Assembly: GCF_037126465.1 (NCBI RefSeq)
Contig: NC_088210.1
Location: 23,771,511 to 23,835,510, forward strand
Direction of reading: 5' to 3'
From: Ornithodoros turicata
Lineage: Eukaryota; Arthropoda; Arachnida; Ixodida; Argasidae
DNA: 64,000 nucleotides
Part shown: in pieces, positions 48,001-60,305 of the stretch
Layout of the letters: every line of letters begins with the position of its first letter
Numbering within the stretch: the first letter of the stretch is position 1
The notes under the pieces: model-generated
What the model was told of the DNA's origin: nothing
Databases searched by the model: none
The model's input: only the letters and a program-made list of their open reading frames with translations
Program-made: the position numbers and the translations under genes

Positions 48001-51000
48001 CTACAGTGCGTGGTGGCGCTGCAGTATTTCTCCTGGCGCGCTATTGCGTCACCCTATCTCCAACGGCATATATAGCTGACGGACTAGATTTCTTCCTTCA
48101 AAGTTGAACATGAGTATAGGTCTGTTACAGCATTTTTTTTAAAAACTTTTACCCTAAGTAAGGATGACAAAAACTGGGGGGCTAAAAACGGATTTTACCA
48201 CACTGAGCCCTAAAAGAGAATGCTCTACGGGTACAAAAACACCTGCCTTACCTCCCCTGCCCACATCTCGCGCACCTTCTTCCATCTTTTGTGGTTCTCC
48301 TGCAGTAAAATGCCGAGGTGAGACACACCAGGGGAAAACATGGCAATACTACTGACGGCACACGCAGACATGGACGCTCACATGTGCTTGTCCATGTTCG
48401 GAGACAGCAGGATCGTAGAAAAGCTCCTGGACCGTCATGGCAGAGACGACAGCCACGGTGTAAGGAAGTAAGTTGTGCTGGTGCGACACCGCCAGCATCT
48501 TGGCATAGCGGGGGCTTACGGGAAAGCACGACATGGCTCTTCCGAGGGGCGTCACCCTAGAACTCCATTCCCCTGCATAACGTGTGTGTGTAAACATTTG
48601 CGCTTCGCAAAAATTGATGTACAGCTCCCGTCAACCTTAATAGTAACACAGGAAAAAAATTCTGTCTCATTTCCGAGCCTCATAAAAGCCACCCTTGGGG
48701 CATTGGGGGAATGTTATGTTAACAATGTCCTTGCGTTAAACTAACAGAATAATATTGGTCATTTAAGATTCTCTCATGGCCCCATGGGCTGCTGTATTCG
48801 CGCTCGAGAAAGAGACCATATTTTTTTCAGTGTTATTATTAAGGTTGATGGGCTGTACATGTAATGCAGTTAACGTACATTTGGGCAAGTCCTTAAGACG
48901 TGCAGGTTTAGGCTGTTGTGTTAAAGCACCCATGAGGATGAGCTTCTTTTCTGCAGCCTGAAACAAATTCACAAGGATTGTACTTTATCCACGCAGTTAC
49001 TCACCCTGTGTCCACCAATCAAATTGTAGGAACACAGCATCATCATCTCTGCACAATATTTGGTCAGCCTACTTGCTGAATAACACTTATTGCATATTCA
49101 ACTTGTGCATATTCAATCATGCAGCTCATGTGATAACAGCTTAGACTTGCGATCTTTCCCAACTGCTGCAACGTACCTGCAGTGCCACTTTGTCTGGCGG
49201 TGATGGGAATGGGAAATTTACCACTTTGTCTATATTCATCGCCTGTACAACAAAAAAGCAATAAGATATTTTCTGTGTACAAAAGTTACGCGCACACTTG
49301 CTCACCTTCATTTGCAGTAAAAGTCCGTCGACGGGCTTCCGAGTTATTTCTGGAGGTGTGAACTTTGGAAACTCGTCATTGTATACTGCGGACGAGTATA
49401 GCCTGTGAACAAAATTTCCCCGTCACTCTAGAAATGCAGCCATTTTTTTAAAGATCTCCTAGGGAAAACCAGGGAAGGGTAACGGGTTTATTTTTGTAAC
49501 AGTTTCTGGTTTCGTTACCGCAATTTTTCCAATTTTTCGTTTCTGATGACCAAATCCCCCGATGACATATCAAACAGAGATCGTCGCGCCCGATTTCTCC
49601 CCGAGTTCTTGTGTGTAAATAGCACCCGATCCTCCCCCCCCCCCCCCAAAAAAAAAAAAAAAAATTAAGAAATCACAAAACCCAAAAACGAAGAACCCTA
49701 GGCATGTGTCACAGGGAATAGAGTCATCAAAAAAAAAAAAGAAAAGAAGCAGGAAATAAAGAACTATGTACTCATGTCATCACATCACAGTACTAGCCGT
49801 TGCCAGAATTCAATACTTATCGATCATTCTTGTTTCTGTTTCCGGTAATGAAGGAACGTGGCATGCATTTCCGTTACCATTACCGTATCCTGTGCAAAGC
49901 TGAAGAATGGGATACACGGAATACAACATTATGAGAGCACTGTTCCTAGTCTCGGGCACAGAAAACAATAAAACGATTGCCCATGTAAAAGTTGCACTTT
50001 CAGCCTGTGCCAGCCCTATAATCTACACCTACTTCCTGGAAGAGAGCGGTTGCCCCAAAACATAAAAAGCTATTGTAGTAGTCTCGCACCTGTAACAATG
50101 ACCTGGACACGTTCTACCAGCTCTGCCGGCTCTCTGATCCGCAGATGCCTTGGACACCCACGTTATCATGAAGGCCGAAATGCCAGTCACCTTATCATAC
50201 ACTCGCATTTTCACCTACAATCGGAGAGATAAGAATTTGCTTAGAGAAACCAAAATCGAGAGGAGATTTCTTTTTCTTTGTTCAAACGAACTGTGCTGCT
50301 TTACAGGAAGAAAGAAAAGGCGGGAACAAACCTTTCCTGTATCAACAACATATTTCACATTAGGTATAGTGAGTGAAGTTTCGGCAACATTAGTCGCAAC
50401 AACACATAAACGTGTCCCTTCGGGGGGATGTTCGAAGACCTGGAACAGGGAAACTTTGTGAACATTCAACGTTCGAGAATTAAGGTGACCTTAAATGAAT
50501 GTCACCTTTGCTTGCTTGTCAGACGGCAGCAACGAGAAGAGGGGCAGAACAGTGAGGGGCTGGTGGACTGCACCCTTTGCCAATGGTTCCGCCTCTCCGT
50601 CGTCGTCAGAAGATAAGACACCGTCGTTGGGTTCAGCATCTTTCACTATTTCCTCCAGCTGGCCTTCATCAAGTGGAACAACTGAGTAGCTACAAGGTCA
50701 AGACAATGCCAGGAAATATGTATGAATGCGGAGCATATGCTTGAGCTGATATACGTTAGCGAAATACCAACGGCACTTTCACGCATGAGCAATACTTGAC
50801 ATAGGTACTTCCCATCGTACTTTGAAGACAGTCCTGTTAAGACCAGTGACCTTTATATCACATGGGCTACTAAAGACAAATTGAATGCTCTTTACGGCAC
50901 CTTACATGCAAATGATCCTCACTTTTACTTTACCGTAGCATTTTCGTTCGATCACTGTCGAGATGTTCTATAGCTTGAAAGAATAGCACATGACAGAGAA

Positions 51001-54000
51001 AATGTGATAGTTTCTCATCATCTCCAGATACTTTAGTGTTTTCAACTCAATGAAAGAGCTGAACGGTATCATAAAAATAATGACTCTTTATCAGTAAGCA
51101 TTGATAATCGATGCTACAAGCATTTCATACTTGTCTAAGTTGATTCGCCCTTTCTCTTTGGTACTGGTCTTATTAGTGATCGCAGAATCTTCCTCCAACT
51201 GCACGTCTTCACCCACATCACTAGAAGATATAGCTGTCTTTGAAGGGGTTACTCCTTGGGGAACAGGATATCTCTTCTGTAACTTCCGGCACAGTGATAT
51301 TACTTCTTGTTGTCCTGTAACAAATACCAGGATGCCTCCTTCTGGTAGCTGCTGGTGAATCTTGCATACCTGCAAACGTATTGTGCCAAATCAAGATGTA
51401 ATTTACTGCTCACCGAGACTATGCATACTGTCTTCATGAAAATCTCACTAGGCAGATGCTTTCGGACAGAAACATATCGTGGACGTAGTATTTCGAGGGC
51501 CGTGAATATTGTGCGGTGTCACATACATGAATTTCAGAAAAATGACTGACTGAAAAAAATTTTTGTGCCCTCGTTAATGCAAGCCGCACTTCAAGTACCG
51601 AATTTGGGGGCTAGTCTGCAAATAAAGTGATGGCAAGAGCTCGTTTTAAATTAACAAGTTTTCCAAATTCTGAAATTTGTAGTTTGGCAAAATAACACAT
51701 TGTAGAACAGTGCATTACAATTGTGCAGCTGTATCTGAAATTAGTAAAGGACAGGTATAACGGACATAACGGAGCAACGGCTTTGCTCTGTCATGCATGT
51801 TTCAGACTAATCAACGCACCCCGCATCCTCTTGGAACAGATAGACTTTCTGCCAACCTTTCTTTCATTAGTTGTGTGTTACTAAATTTATTATACTGCCG
51901 CGAATACTGCAAAGTAGGTAATACTTTTCTGTATGCTTCCTGGATATAATCCTCGGGGGACTTTTTATTGAAGTGGATGGTCACCGGATGTTGTCTTGTT
52001 TCTACCTGTTGAAATATGAGGATATTTCCAAGATGTGCACTACGAAGTATTTGAGACAGAGTACCTTTATGACTGGAGGCGAAACCTTGAAAAGATGTTT
52101 ATTTTGGGTAAAATCTTCCACTCTCAGTGTCGCTGACATGATAATCAGCTTCAGCGGTTTACCCCTCTGTAAATTCATAACGGTCGTAAAACGATATGTA
52201 ATGCTAGTGCTGCGGAAGTCGCAACGTCTAACTCCATTACCTTTCTGCGTAGCGGTACAATCCTCGAAAGCAAGCCAATCAGAATGTCCGAATAAATGCT
52301 TCGCTCGTGAGCTTCATCAATGATTACGACGGAGTATTTTGTCAGCAAGAAATTCTGCAAACAAAACGTGAGGAATTGAGAAATGGCATTGCATTCGTAT
52401 GTAAATGTGGCCATTGGGACACTTGCATTTTGAACCTCCTTGAGAAGCACCCCATCAGTCATGAACTTTATCTTTGTCTCTTCAGACGTGTTTCCCTCAA
52501 AGCGAATTTGATAAGAAACAGCACGTTTAAGAGACATTTCTTCTCCCACTCGTTTCGACATGGACACCGCAGCGACTCTTCTGGGTTCTGTGATTCCGAT
52601 AATGCCGCTTTCACTTGAAGAAGGAAAGCAACCAGATCATAAGGGACTGTTTTGTTTTTTTTCATTGCCCTACCTTGCATAGCCGGCTTCATAGAGGAAC
52701 TGAGGAACTTGAGTCGTTTTCCCTGACCCCGTCTGTCCACATATGATGACAATATCATTTTCATTTATGGCTTCCATTATTACTTGCTCCTCTGCCAAAA
52801 TCGGCAACTGAAGCCTAGAAGCCTGTTTGAGAGAAGAAACAGAAAGAAATGGATAAAAACATTGTTGAAACCCTGAGTACAGTACAACTGCTGTCGAAAA
52901 AGCCAAACAGCGGCAGGAAACATCACTGTTCCTGCACCTGATTTACGCAGGCACCCCCACCTTCCACCCCCCAGATGTCTGACGACACCCTCTCCCTACC
53001 GTTCCTGTGTACCACCTGCAGAGGGGGGCCTTTATTATTTCCGCGTTGAACGCATGTCAGCAATGATACACAAAAGTTGTTACAACTTCAATATAACTGT
53101 AACGATAACACTCCCACACCCAATTTTTTGCAACGCCTTCCTTTTGCTTGCGATTCTGTATAAGCCACTTGTTCCCGATGCTTGCGAAGAGGACAATACC
53201 AGAGACGGAGACGAGACACAAACACACAGAAAAATGTTCTCAAACAGAGCAGGGTTTAATAGACGACAAACCACTATATATTCAGAAGCCTTCGAAGTGG
53301 CACCCATATTTTCATCTTTCATGTTCCTAGGCGAGGCTTGTGTTGAGTTTGTCAGTTTTTGTGTTCCAGTCACAGAACAACTATTTTCTACTTTGTTAGA
53401 ACCTGTTTGCCACATGTGGACCATGTAGTATTTCTATTCAACTTATCTCTTCCCTGACTGCATCCAAATACGAAAAAATTATACAAATGAGCCACCCAAT
53501 CTAATATACATAATGCAACAAACAAGTTCAAGTGCAGTTTTAACACATCTTCATTTCATAGGTGCCTAACAGTCTCAAATTCACCCTAGCCGACGCAAGA
53601 CCAGCAGTCACTACAATAAATCGCGAGAGATCAGCAGCACCAAGAATTCCATAATGAAAACCCCGACATTATGGGAAAATAAATGAAAAAGGGACACACA
53701 ACACAAGTCTCAACTCGCACAACTCTCTTTTGCCCAGTCTCGGGTTTTCGTTATGGATATCTGCCACCAGCTCGCTTGCTTTCAATCTTTTTTATCGTTA
53801 ACAGTTAAAGCGGGTTTCATACTTGTATCTCTGGTGACCTCTGTACAGGTATGTACGTGGATGGCTTATGTGTGGTCTCAGTTTGTGCTGACAATGCCTT
53901 CTGGAAATCGTCACTGCATTTGGCAATCACAGTTGTAGGTTCCAGTGGTGGAGAGGGCAAGCTACTCTCCCTTCTCTGTGCGTCACTTGAAGTTTCGAGA

Positions 54001-54832
54001 AGTTTTTTATTCTCCCCTGCACCTGACTCTTCCTCTGGTGCTTCATCTGGTTCACTTTCGTCACTACTTGATGACGTCTGATGGTCGAGAGAAAGCATGT
54101 TATCACCGTGGATATGTGGCTGTTTCCGCGGCAGAGGGTTGCTGCCTTTTATACTGTTTATCCTTGTCACGGTTTTATCTTCAGGCTGTGTTGTTGAGGC
54201 TAGCTCTGAAAACCTTCAAGAATTGGTGCTGATTAGTCAAGACAATGAAGACTAAGAATAATAATAGTTGTGTGAAACTTAAATTAATGCGTGTAAACCT
54301 TTTCAATCCTTTTGTTTGCATGGCAGATGTTGAAATCATCAGAGACAATAATTTGTCTGAGGCTTGATTTTTCTGTAGGTCTTCGAGCAGCTGAGCTCTC
54401 TGAAATAAATATTTGTCTTTTTAGCCACTATAACCGGGCATTGAAAATTCGTCCAGGTTCCGTACTAACGTTGGATTTCTTTTTCTTTTTGATGATCACT
54501 TTTTCCAGTAGTTTTCTTTTTTTCGCGGAAAGTCTTATTCCCTTCTTCTGAGGGGACGTTTCCTGCTTAGCTTCCTTCGTTTTGCGTTTTTTAGAAGGCA
54601 GTACAAGCGCATTACAGCTGTCATACTTGTCTTCTTGAATGTCTAAATCAAGTTCAATCTGCAAATAAAGGTGGCAGCAAAGTCACTTTTTCTTTCGCGT
54701 AGTACAAAGGTACGATCAAGCGGACTTGACATAACGTAGCAGACGAAGAGGGCCCACCTTTTCTGCGCTCTGAGTATCGGCAGAGGTAGTTTGGTCAGAT
54801 CTACGCTTGGACCTTTTCCGTCTTCGATCCAT
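45024..54832 (-). CDS. DHX37: DHX37 (kurz/Dhr1), nucleolar DEAH-box RNA helicase
   Basis: Helicase that displaces U3 snoRNA during 40S ribosome assembly. 26 exons: 54758-54832, 54470-54658, 54299-54399, 53823-54213, 52674-52822, 52427-52613, 52241-52354, 52065-52166, 51925-52005, 51131-51369, 50506-50689, 50332-50439, 50090-50214, 49306-49402, 49177-49242, 48879-48957, 48382-48572, 48252-48299, 46942-47098, 46682-46802, 45985-46048, 45794-45908, 45602-45739, 45328-45496, 45166-45263 and 45024-45106. Total 3471 bp, 1156 aa, almost the vertebrate length. Motifs: Walker A GQTGSGKT (281-288), IIDEAH (375-380), MSAT (412-415), TNVAETSLT and QRAGRAGR (667-674); ends WPPTKK. The N-terminus is basic, with an acidic/Ser stretch. 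Intron 6 is GC-AG; intron 25 is 59 bp. The exon 4 acceptor is the least certain. Confidence 0.95.
46160..46649 (+). mobile_element. Complete MITE family B, 490 bp, hAT-like
   Basis: Termini TAGGGTTCTTTG and CGAAGAACCCTA are inverted. The flanking 8-mers TGCATAGG (46152-46159) and TGCCTAGG (46650-46657) match at 7 of 8 positions, fitting an aged 8-bp duplication. The interior repeats AACCCGAT/ATCGGGTT blocks. It lies in DHX37 intron 20. Related copies are at 7893-8292 and 49540-49706. Confidence 0.75.
47170..47478 (-). mobile_element. hAT-like MITE family A, copy 4
   Basis: Both termini are present (AGAGCCTGAAGTTTT and AAAACTTCAGGCTCT). The interior matches the plus-strand copies in reverse orientation (CTGTAGGAATGCACGCTAAC, CAAATTGCCCTC-like). 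No clean target duplication is seen. It lies in DHX37 intron 18. Confidence 0.75.
47714..48118. mobile_element. MITE family C, copy 2
   Basis: Inverted ends TATAGTCGTGTTCAACTTAA and TTGAACATGAGTATA enclose about 400 bp, including TTCCGTATTGGCTGTTTAGA, which matches 24080-24362 in inverse orientation. The TATA at the ends allows a TA target site (Tc1/mariner-like), but this is not proven. DHX37 intron 18. Confidence 0.6.
49540..49706 (+). mobile_element. MITE family B, 3' fragment
   Basis: Shares GATGACATATCAAACAGAGA, GCGCCCGATTTCTCCCCGAG and the end ACGAAGAACCCTA with 46160-46649. A C-run/A-run expansion at 49634-49664 interrupts it. It lies in DHX37 intron 13 (49403-50089). Confidence 0.6.
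51370..51924 (-). other. DHX37 intron 9
   Basis: 555-bp intron between exons 9 and 10; no repeat or exon recognised. Intron 10 (50690-51130) is similarly featureless. Confidence 0.5.
52823..53822 (-). other. DHX37 intron 4 (1.0 kb)
   Basis: Contains the repeat shared with 19385-19560 (about 52925-53060) and the second foldback copy at 53648-53790. No exon. Confidence 0.5.
53648..53790. repeat. Foldback repeat, copy 2 (diverged)
   Basis: The right arm CCCAGTCTCGGGTTTTCGTT and the trailing GCCACCAGCTCGCTTGCTTT match 44265-44320. The left arm (CCATAATGAAAACCCCGAC) is eroded. Confidence 0.5.
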
Positions 54833-55329
54833 TTTGAGGATTTTATTCGTAAATTAATGATCATAACACAAGTGATTAAAAATACGGATACAGTGTTCCC
54901 ACAGTGCTACGAGAAAGCACCACAGGCATGCCCAAACAACAACACGTGGTTTTCGACCACCGTTGCTAGACGTAGAGGAGAAAGAAGCCGATGACAGACA
55001 TGCAATGCAGTAATGGTAGAACGTCATTGAACGAAAACTTGTAAAAAAGAAAACAAAAATGCTTTGTAATATTTAAAAAATACAAGAAACCTGCTTGAAA
55101 GAAACCTGCTACAAGAAATATCAAAATTGCTTGGTCTTTGGCCAAATCCAACCATCCAGCACACCAACGCTCTGTGCTCAAAGCTATTTTGTCCTTTTTG
55201 GACACGATAGGACTTCGATCCTTATTGTGAAAGGGAGCTCATTATTTCATTCCCCACCTCACCACCAGCAATGGGGTAGAGTATCGCCCCTGGCGATGAA
55301 ACATGAAACTCCCCATTCATCATCGTTGC
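54833..55329. other. DHX37 upstream flank
   Basis: Should contain the DHX37 promoter and 5' UTR. No other gene is seen before the inverted-repeat element that starts near 55330. Confidence 0.45.
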
Positions 55330-57330
55330 GCTGCGTCCACGGAGTAGAAGTAAGGAGGCCGATCTCTCCCCGAGCGCTGTTAGGAGAGTTTCGTACCTAA
55401 TTCATCGAATATTTGTGGCCGTGTGGCGGCGCTCGCGAACTGACGGAGGCTGGCATCGCGGCTCCTCCCGTAGTTACGCCTTGGTTAGCGCTATTTATTC
55501 CGGTTACGAAAAAAACCTTCGAAACAAGAGCTCAAGGATAGCTTGTTGAAGAAACACGTCCATCTTGTGTCCATGCAATTTTCAATATACGCCTTTTGTC
55601 TCGAGATGCATTTTATTTAACTCGCAATACCATTTCCTGTGCGCCTTGTGGGAAAGCCGCCGTTACGGGACTCGCAGAGGTGTGTAGTGTGTAGAGTGTA
55701 GTGTAGAACAGCGAAGGGAGCCCCGGCTGTTGAACGGCTGTGTACAACGGCAGGTTTTCTTATGTTGGTCGCTTGCTTTCTTTTAATGTAGTGTTACAGC
55801 ATTACTGTTATCCGCAGCAGATATTAAGCCACAGCTCTACGGGCGCGTTTACATGCAATGTCGATTGAGAAATACCCGTGATGAAAGGTTGTTCTCAGGC
55901 TCCTTTTACAGACGTACCCACCATACTTCGTACAGAAATGACTCATGAACACAGGTACGGATACGTTTTTGCGTTTCATTTCCATCTGTTTTCATATAGA
56001 TCGTTAGCATTTGCCTGTCACATCAAACGCAATCGTAGTGTGTCCGTGATTCAATAAAGGAGGAAAGACAGTGCAGTCGATCACTCAGTCTCTGACTTTT
56101 GCTTTTTCTTTCATCGCAGATTTTATCAGTTCCCAGTCGCACTCTGTGATTGTAACTTTGATTGCTTCTGCTGCAGTTTTGTCTTCCTTGCCTTGTCTCC
56201 GTGTCGTCCGTTTTCCACCTTACATCCCATGTGCATCCTCATCACGTGTAATAAGATATGACAGATCTTGTTAAGTCATCCTTGTGTTCACAGCCAAGAG
56301 CTGGCACAAGAGTCTGTTCCATGTCGTCAACAATGCAAAAGAGCATATCCTCATGCATCCTCCCACTCAGTCTCTTCATTATTATGTTTTCGAGAAATGT
56401 TAGCAGGTTCAACAGCTGGCCTGGTGGGAACGTTAGCCTCCCCCTCTCTTTAAAACTAACTCTTAAAGGTATGAAGCAGTTTTTGCTCATAATTTACACA
56501 AAATCACGCGTCTGCTGTGCAGCAGACACGGCGCGCTAAACACTGGCGACTTTCGCTTTCTCTGAATTGCAGTGGAGATATGCAATCAGCAAAACAATAG
56601 CGGCGTCATATCCTTGAAGTTGGCTTCACACCACAACATTCCAATTTAGATTATCATGATAACAAAAGGTATAAAGTTAAACCAGACTCAAAAGACAACT
56701 TCATTCGTTTGTAATGTTTTATCACAGAAGACATTGCCCTTTAAAGGCTTAAAGTCAGTCAGTACTTCTTAGATGCCACTGGAAAGCATATAAAAAACAT
56801 CGCTTCCAAGTTCTTCGCGAAGTGCTTCTGCTGCGTTTAAACTGACAGTCTCATGCTAGAAGCTTCGACGGCACTAAAATAAAGACAAGCAATTGGGAAG
56901 ATCATTTTTCGGCGTTCGCGTTCATCTTTGCGAAAACTTTGCTTTCGCTGTCGGTATCCCTTGGAGGTGGCTTCCCCTCATCACTGCTAGTGCCGTCGAG
57001 AAGGCTTTCCCACCAAGCTTGGAAACGAAAGCGTTGCTTGCTTCCCCGAATCATACTGTAGGCGCATAATTGACGAATGACAGTTGATACTCCCTCCAGT
57101 GAACGTGTTTATTTATCAAACCCAGTTTTAATCCCAGTATTTGACATGTAATATAAGTTCGCACGAAGCGCATTTCTAAGGCATAACTCCAGGAGAGGCC
57201 TCCGACCCAGCCTCCGGCAGTTCACGAGCGCCGCCACGCGGCCACAAATATTCGGTGAATTATGTACGAAACTTTCTGGCAGAGTTCGGCCTCCTTACTT
57301 CTACTCCGTGGCTGCGTCTTTCTTGCAGAC
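55330..57330. mobile_element. ~2-kb element with ~150-bp terminal inverted repeats
   Basis: The left arm (about 55333-55475) and right arm (about 57190-57330) are inverted copies sharing CCACGGAGTAGAAGTAAGGA, AGTTTCGTAC-TAATTCA, GAATATTTGTGGCCG and TGGCGGCGCTCG. The interior carries a possible transposase remnant (56242-56490, minus). The arms have diverged by roughly 10-15 percent by eye and the interior frames are broken, so it is a fossil. Target duplication not identified. Confidence 0.65.
56242..56490 (-). pseudogene. Possible P-element/THAP-type transposase C-terminal fragment
   Basis: An 82-residue minus-strand open stretch includes RGRLTFPPGQLLNLLTFLE and HEDMLFCIVDD. It resembles the C-terminal part of P-element/THAP9-like transposases (an RGGL--P segment, a leucine-rich helix, then an H-D helix before R-R-H). 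It stops at TGA, but the next bases in another frame read MRMHMG, as expected after a frameshift. This is recognition by pattern; no alignment was run. Confidence 0.4.
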
Positions 57331-57608
57331 TCTCTTGCTCTCTTGTCTTCGATCAAGCTTCGATCTTGTCTTCGGATCCAGACCCCCGGTCTTTTTTTTG
57401 GGGGGGGGGGATCTTTGTCGGAGCGCGTAGTGGGAGAGAGAGGGAAATCCCATGTATAAAATGACGTTTGGGGGGGGGGGCGATCGCCCCCCCTCCCTGT
57501 ATTCGCCACTATATTTTCGTTGTATAAAGAAGCTGTCAGTATTACTTGATAAATGTTGAAGCACCTGGAAGTATAAACGAAAAGTGCAACCGAAAATGAA
57601 TCCCAATG

Positions 57609-57769
57609 ATTTGTTCAAAACAGGGGGAGGAGCCTATCTGGGACAAGCATAATGTGTCCCAGATAGGCGCCTCCTCCCATTTTTAGCAAATAAGGACAGA
57701 TAATGATATAATTCGGAGTGACGGTTGGCTAGGAGCGTGCTATGTGGTGAAGTTCTGTTTTAACAGTGT
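57609..57769 (+). mobile_element. MITE family D, 5'-truncated copy
   Basis: Contains the central foldback (AGCCTATCTGGGACA... TGTCCCAGATAGGC) and the full right arm ending AAGTTCTGTTTTAACAGTGT, matching 63564-63800. The left arm is missing. Confidence 0.7.
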
Positions 57770-58392
57770 GCTTTACGAGTATGATATTTTACAGGTGCCG
57801 TTATTCATTTCACACAAAAAAAAAAGAAGAAGAAAAGAAAAAAACTTTGGTTGCAAAAAAGAAAACTATCTTCCCGGCTCACTCCCGCTCAGGGCCTTCT
57901 GGGAGAAGGAAACTCCCACGCTGATGGGGAAGAGGTCACCGTCTTTCCGCTCAATTTGATAACGATTGAGAAACGCCATGAACAGTCGTGTCGCTTAGAT
58001 ACGACCTTCCCCGACTCCTTTGTTGTGCGACTACCATGACACATTTGGGGAACTGACCGGGCACTTCCCTATTTGGTCACGTCGGATATAATTGGGTCAC
58101 CTTACACGGTTATACTGTTATGTCAGTGAGACCGGACGACCGTTTGTCTAACTAAGCTCACACAAGAATTCGAGCTATTTTAAGAACACAAGAGAAGACG
58201 TTTCCTACCACATTTGGATGACGTTTTATTGTTCTTTTCTTTTTTCTTTTTTTTTGTGTGTGTGTGTGCTTTCTCCGTTGAATGGGTCCGCGAAGTTGTG
58301 GGCGGAGCATTTACTTTGGGGACTTTTGATTAAAATTAGATGCTTTCATCTTAGCAATAAGTTAATTAATCGAAGAAAAATTAATTGGTTAG

Positions 58393-58457
58393 TGACTAAA
58401 AATGGGAATTAATTACATCAATTTAATATTGATGTAATTAATTCACATTTTTAGTCA
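58393..58457. repeat. Near-perfect 29-bp hairpin, AT-rich
   Basis: Arms 58393-58421 and 58429-58457 (TGACTAAAAATG-GAATTAATT and its inverse) match at 28 of 29 positions around a 7-nt loop. It may be a short MITE or a small-RNA precursor. Confidence 0.6.
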
Positions 58458-60099
58458 TGTATCATTCGCGTTTTAGATATTTTTAGTCAGTAAGGTGGCG
58501 AGATCATCCTTCCCTTATTGTAAGGCCAGGAACTGTGAGCATCGTTGGTTTCCCTCCATGAATTTCATTTGTCTCACCACCACATTCGTCATCACCATCA
58601 TCACCTTCATCTTTCTTTCATATGTAAATACTTACCGGAATGAATGTACATAACACAGACTGTAGATATAACCTGTACATATTGTAACTATTGTCACTGC
58701 TTGACACCAAGTTAAGGCCAAGTTTTTTGGGGTGTGTTTTTGTTGTGGTGTTTAAATATTTTCTGAAACGGATGTACATAATATTGTCTCTAGTTGTAAC
58801 TGCATGTTGTATGGTAGTGTCTCGGGTGTATTGCATGTTGTGTGTTGTTACCGCCAGTAAAAGTTTCCTATAACATTTAATATAACGCTACACCAAACCG
58901 TAACGCCAAAACGTAACCGCAAATAAAGTGTCACCCACGTAAACGATCAGAAAGGCAGAAGTTCTGCGCCTTTTTGTGACAGTTAACATATATCCAAATT
59001 GCCAGAAAAACGCGTGTGTCGTCTTCCATTTTCAACAAATCAGGAAAGTGCGCAAGACTGTCGTTTCAGCGCAGTTCAGCGTTTCCTGCAGAGAAGGTTT
59101 CCCCGCAAATATACACTGCATATGAAAAAGCCCCCATTACGGGAACGTTCACGTTCCACACTTCCACCTGTCCAGCTAACAATATCTCTCACGCTCTCTC
59201 CCTTTTCTTCGTCTTTTCCCTAGCGAGGTGGAAAGGGATACTCGAGGGGAGGGGAAAATAAAATGCCACGGAGTAACTTTAAATTGTGAGAAGTTTTCTC
59301 GTAACATCGCGCCAGTTACTGAAAAAAAAGTAGTTTTCTTGGTTAGGTACAAGGACGTCAAGTATCATGAAACGTCACACCTCGTCATGTCACGAATAAT
59401 GCACACTTTCTTGTGTGTTTTATGTTTTGTGGAAACTGTGAACCTCTGTGAACTTCACAACTTCACCACATAGCATGCCACTGCACAGAATGGCGCCGTC
59501 ACCACTTATCGTCGGAAAAGGGTGCGGGGGCGTACCCGTTAGCTATTAACACAAATACGAAGTGTCACAAAAAGGCGTGCGTCTCCCGTTTTTCCTGAGT
59601 TCGCAAAGAGAACGACACCGTGTTCGAAATTATGGTTTGCTAGTAGCGTATTCTTCGGTGAAGTTAGGTATTTCTTTCAACCAAGAGAGTTTAGAAAAAA
59701 ATGCAGTTGGACGAATGCAGTTGAACATTCAAAGGAGTTCCAGACATCCTCCGTGCCATATTCACTGCCATATTCAAGCGCAGCTTTATGCATTGAAATT
59801 TCGCCATGAACGTGCTTTGCTCTACATTTTTTTGCCTTCTCTTTCTTCTTTTATTTATTTATTTGTTCATTTTTTCCGATTGGGCTGTCACTGCGGTAGC
59901 AAGGTTCGGATCTCCCTTGCACCTGAGGATCACACTCTTTCCCCTTGTACTGACCAAGATGAAACATAACCGTCAGCGAAAATAAAATGCAGTTCTCGCG
60001 GGAGCAATATAAAATATTGAAGTGCACCATCACTGAAAGTCGGAGGAAAATCTATCAAGTGGCAGCCAGGAGCCTATGAAAGGAACTTTTTGAAAAAGT

Positions 60100-60305
60100 T
60101 ATTCGCGCCACCCGATTGGTTAGAGCCAACGTCGCGCTGTACCCGTGATTGGTCGACGATAATCACGGGATCCCGCCGAGTTTGGCGGAGTGCGGCTCGC
60201 GTGCGGTGTCGTCTGCTTTGGCTGTGGTGTTGGGCAGCGCGGTACTCCCGGTTCTCGAGTCACAGTATGGAAGTTTGAGGTTCGTGCGAACAAACAGTGT
60301 CCACA
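60100..60305 (+). promoter_or_regulatory. Monoamine transporter promoter / 5' UTR
   Basis: GC-rich sequence with two inverted CCAAT boxes (GATTGG at 60114 and 60147) directly precedes the SLC6 start codon at 60306. No TATA box is evident. The transcription start is not determined. Confidence 0.4.

Larger units (their letters stand above)
57331..60305. other. Repeat-rich upstream region of the SLC6 transporter
   Basis: Holds G-runs at 57400-57409 and 57470-57480, MITE family D copies (57609-57769 and diverged ones near 58960-59045 and 59490-59680), an AT-rich hairpin (58393-58457) and a CTC/TTC-rich stretch. Two inverted CCAAT boxes (GATTGG at 60114-60119 and 60147-60152) lie upstream of the transporter start. 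Confidence 0.5.
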
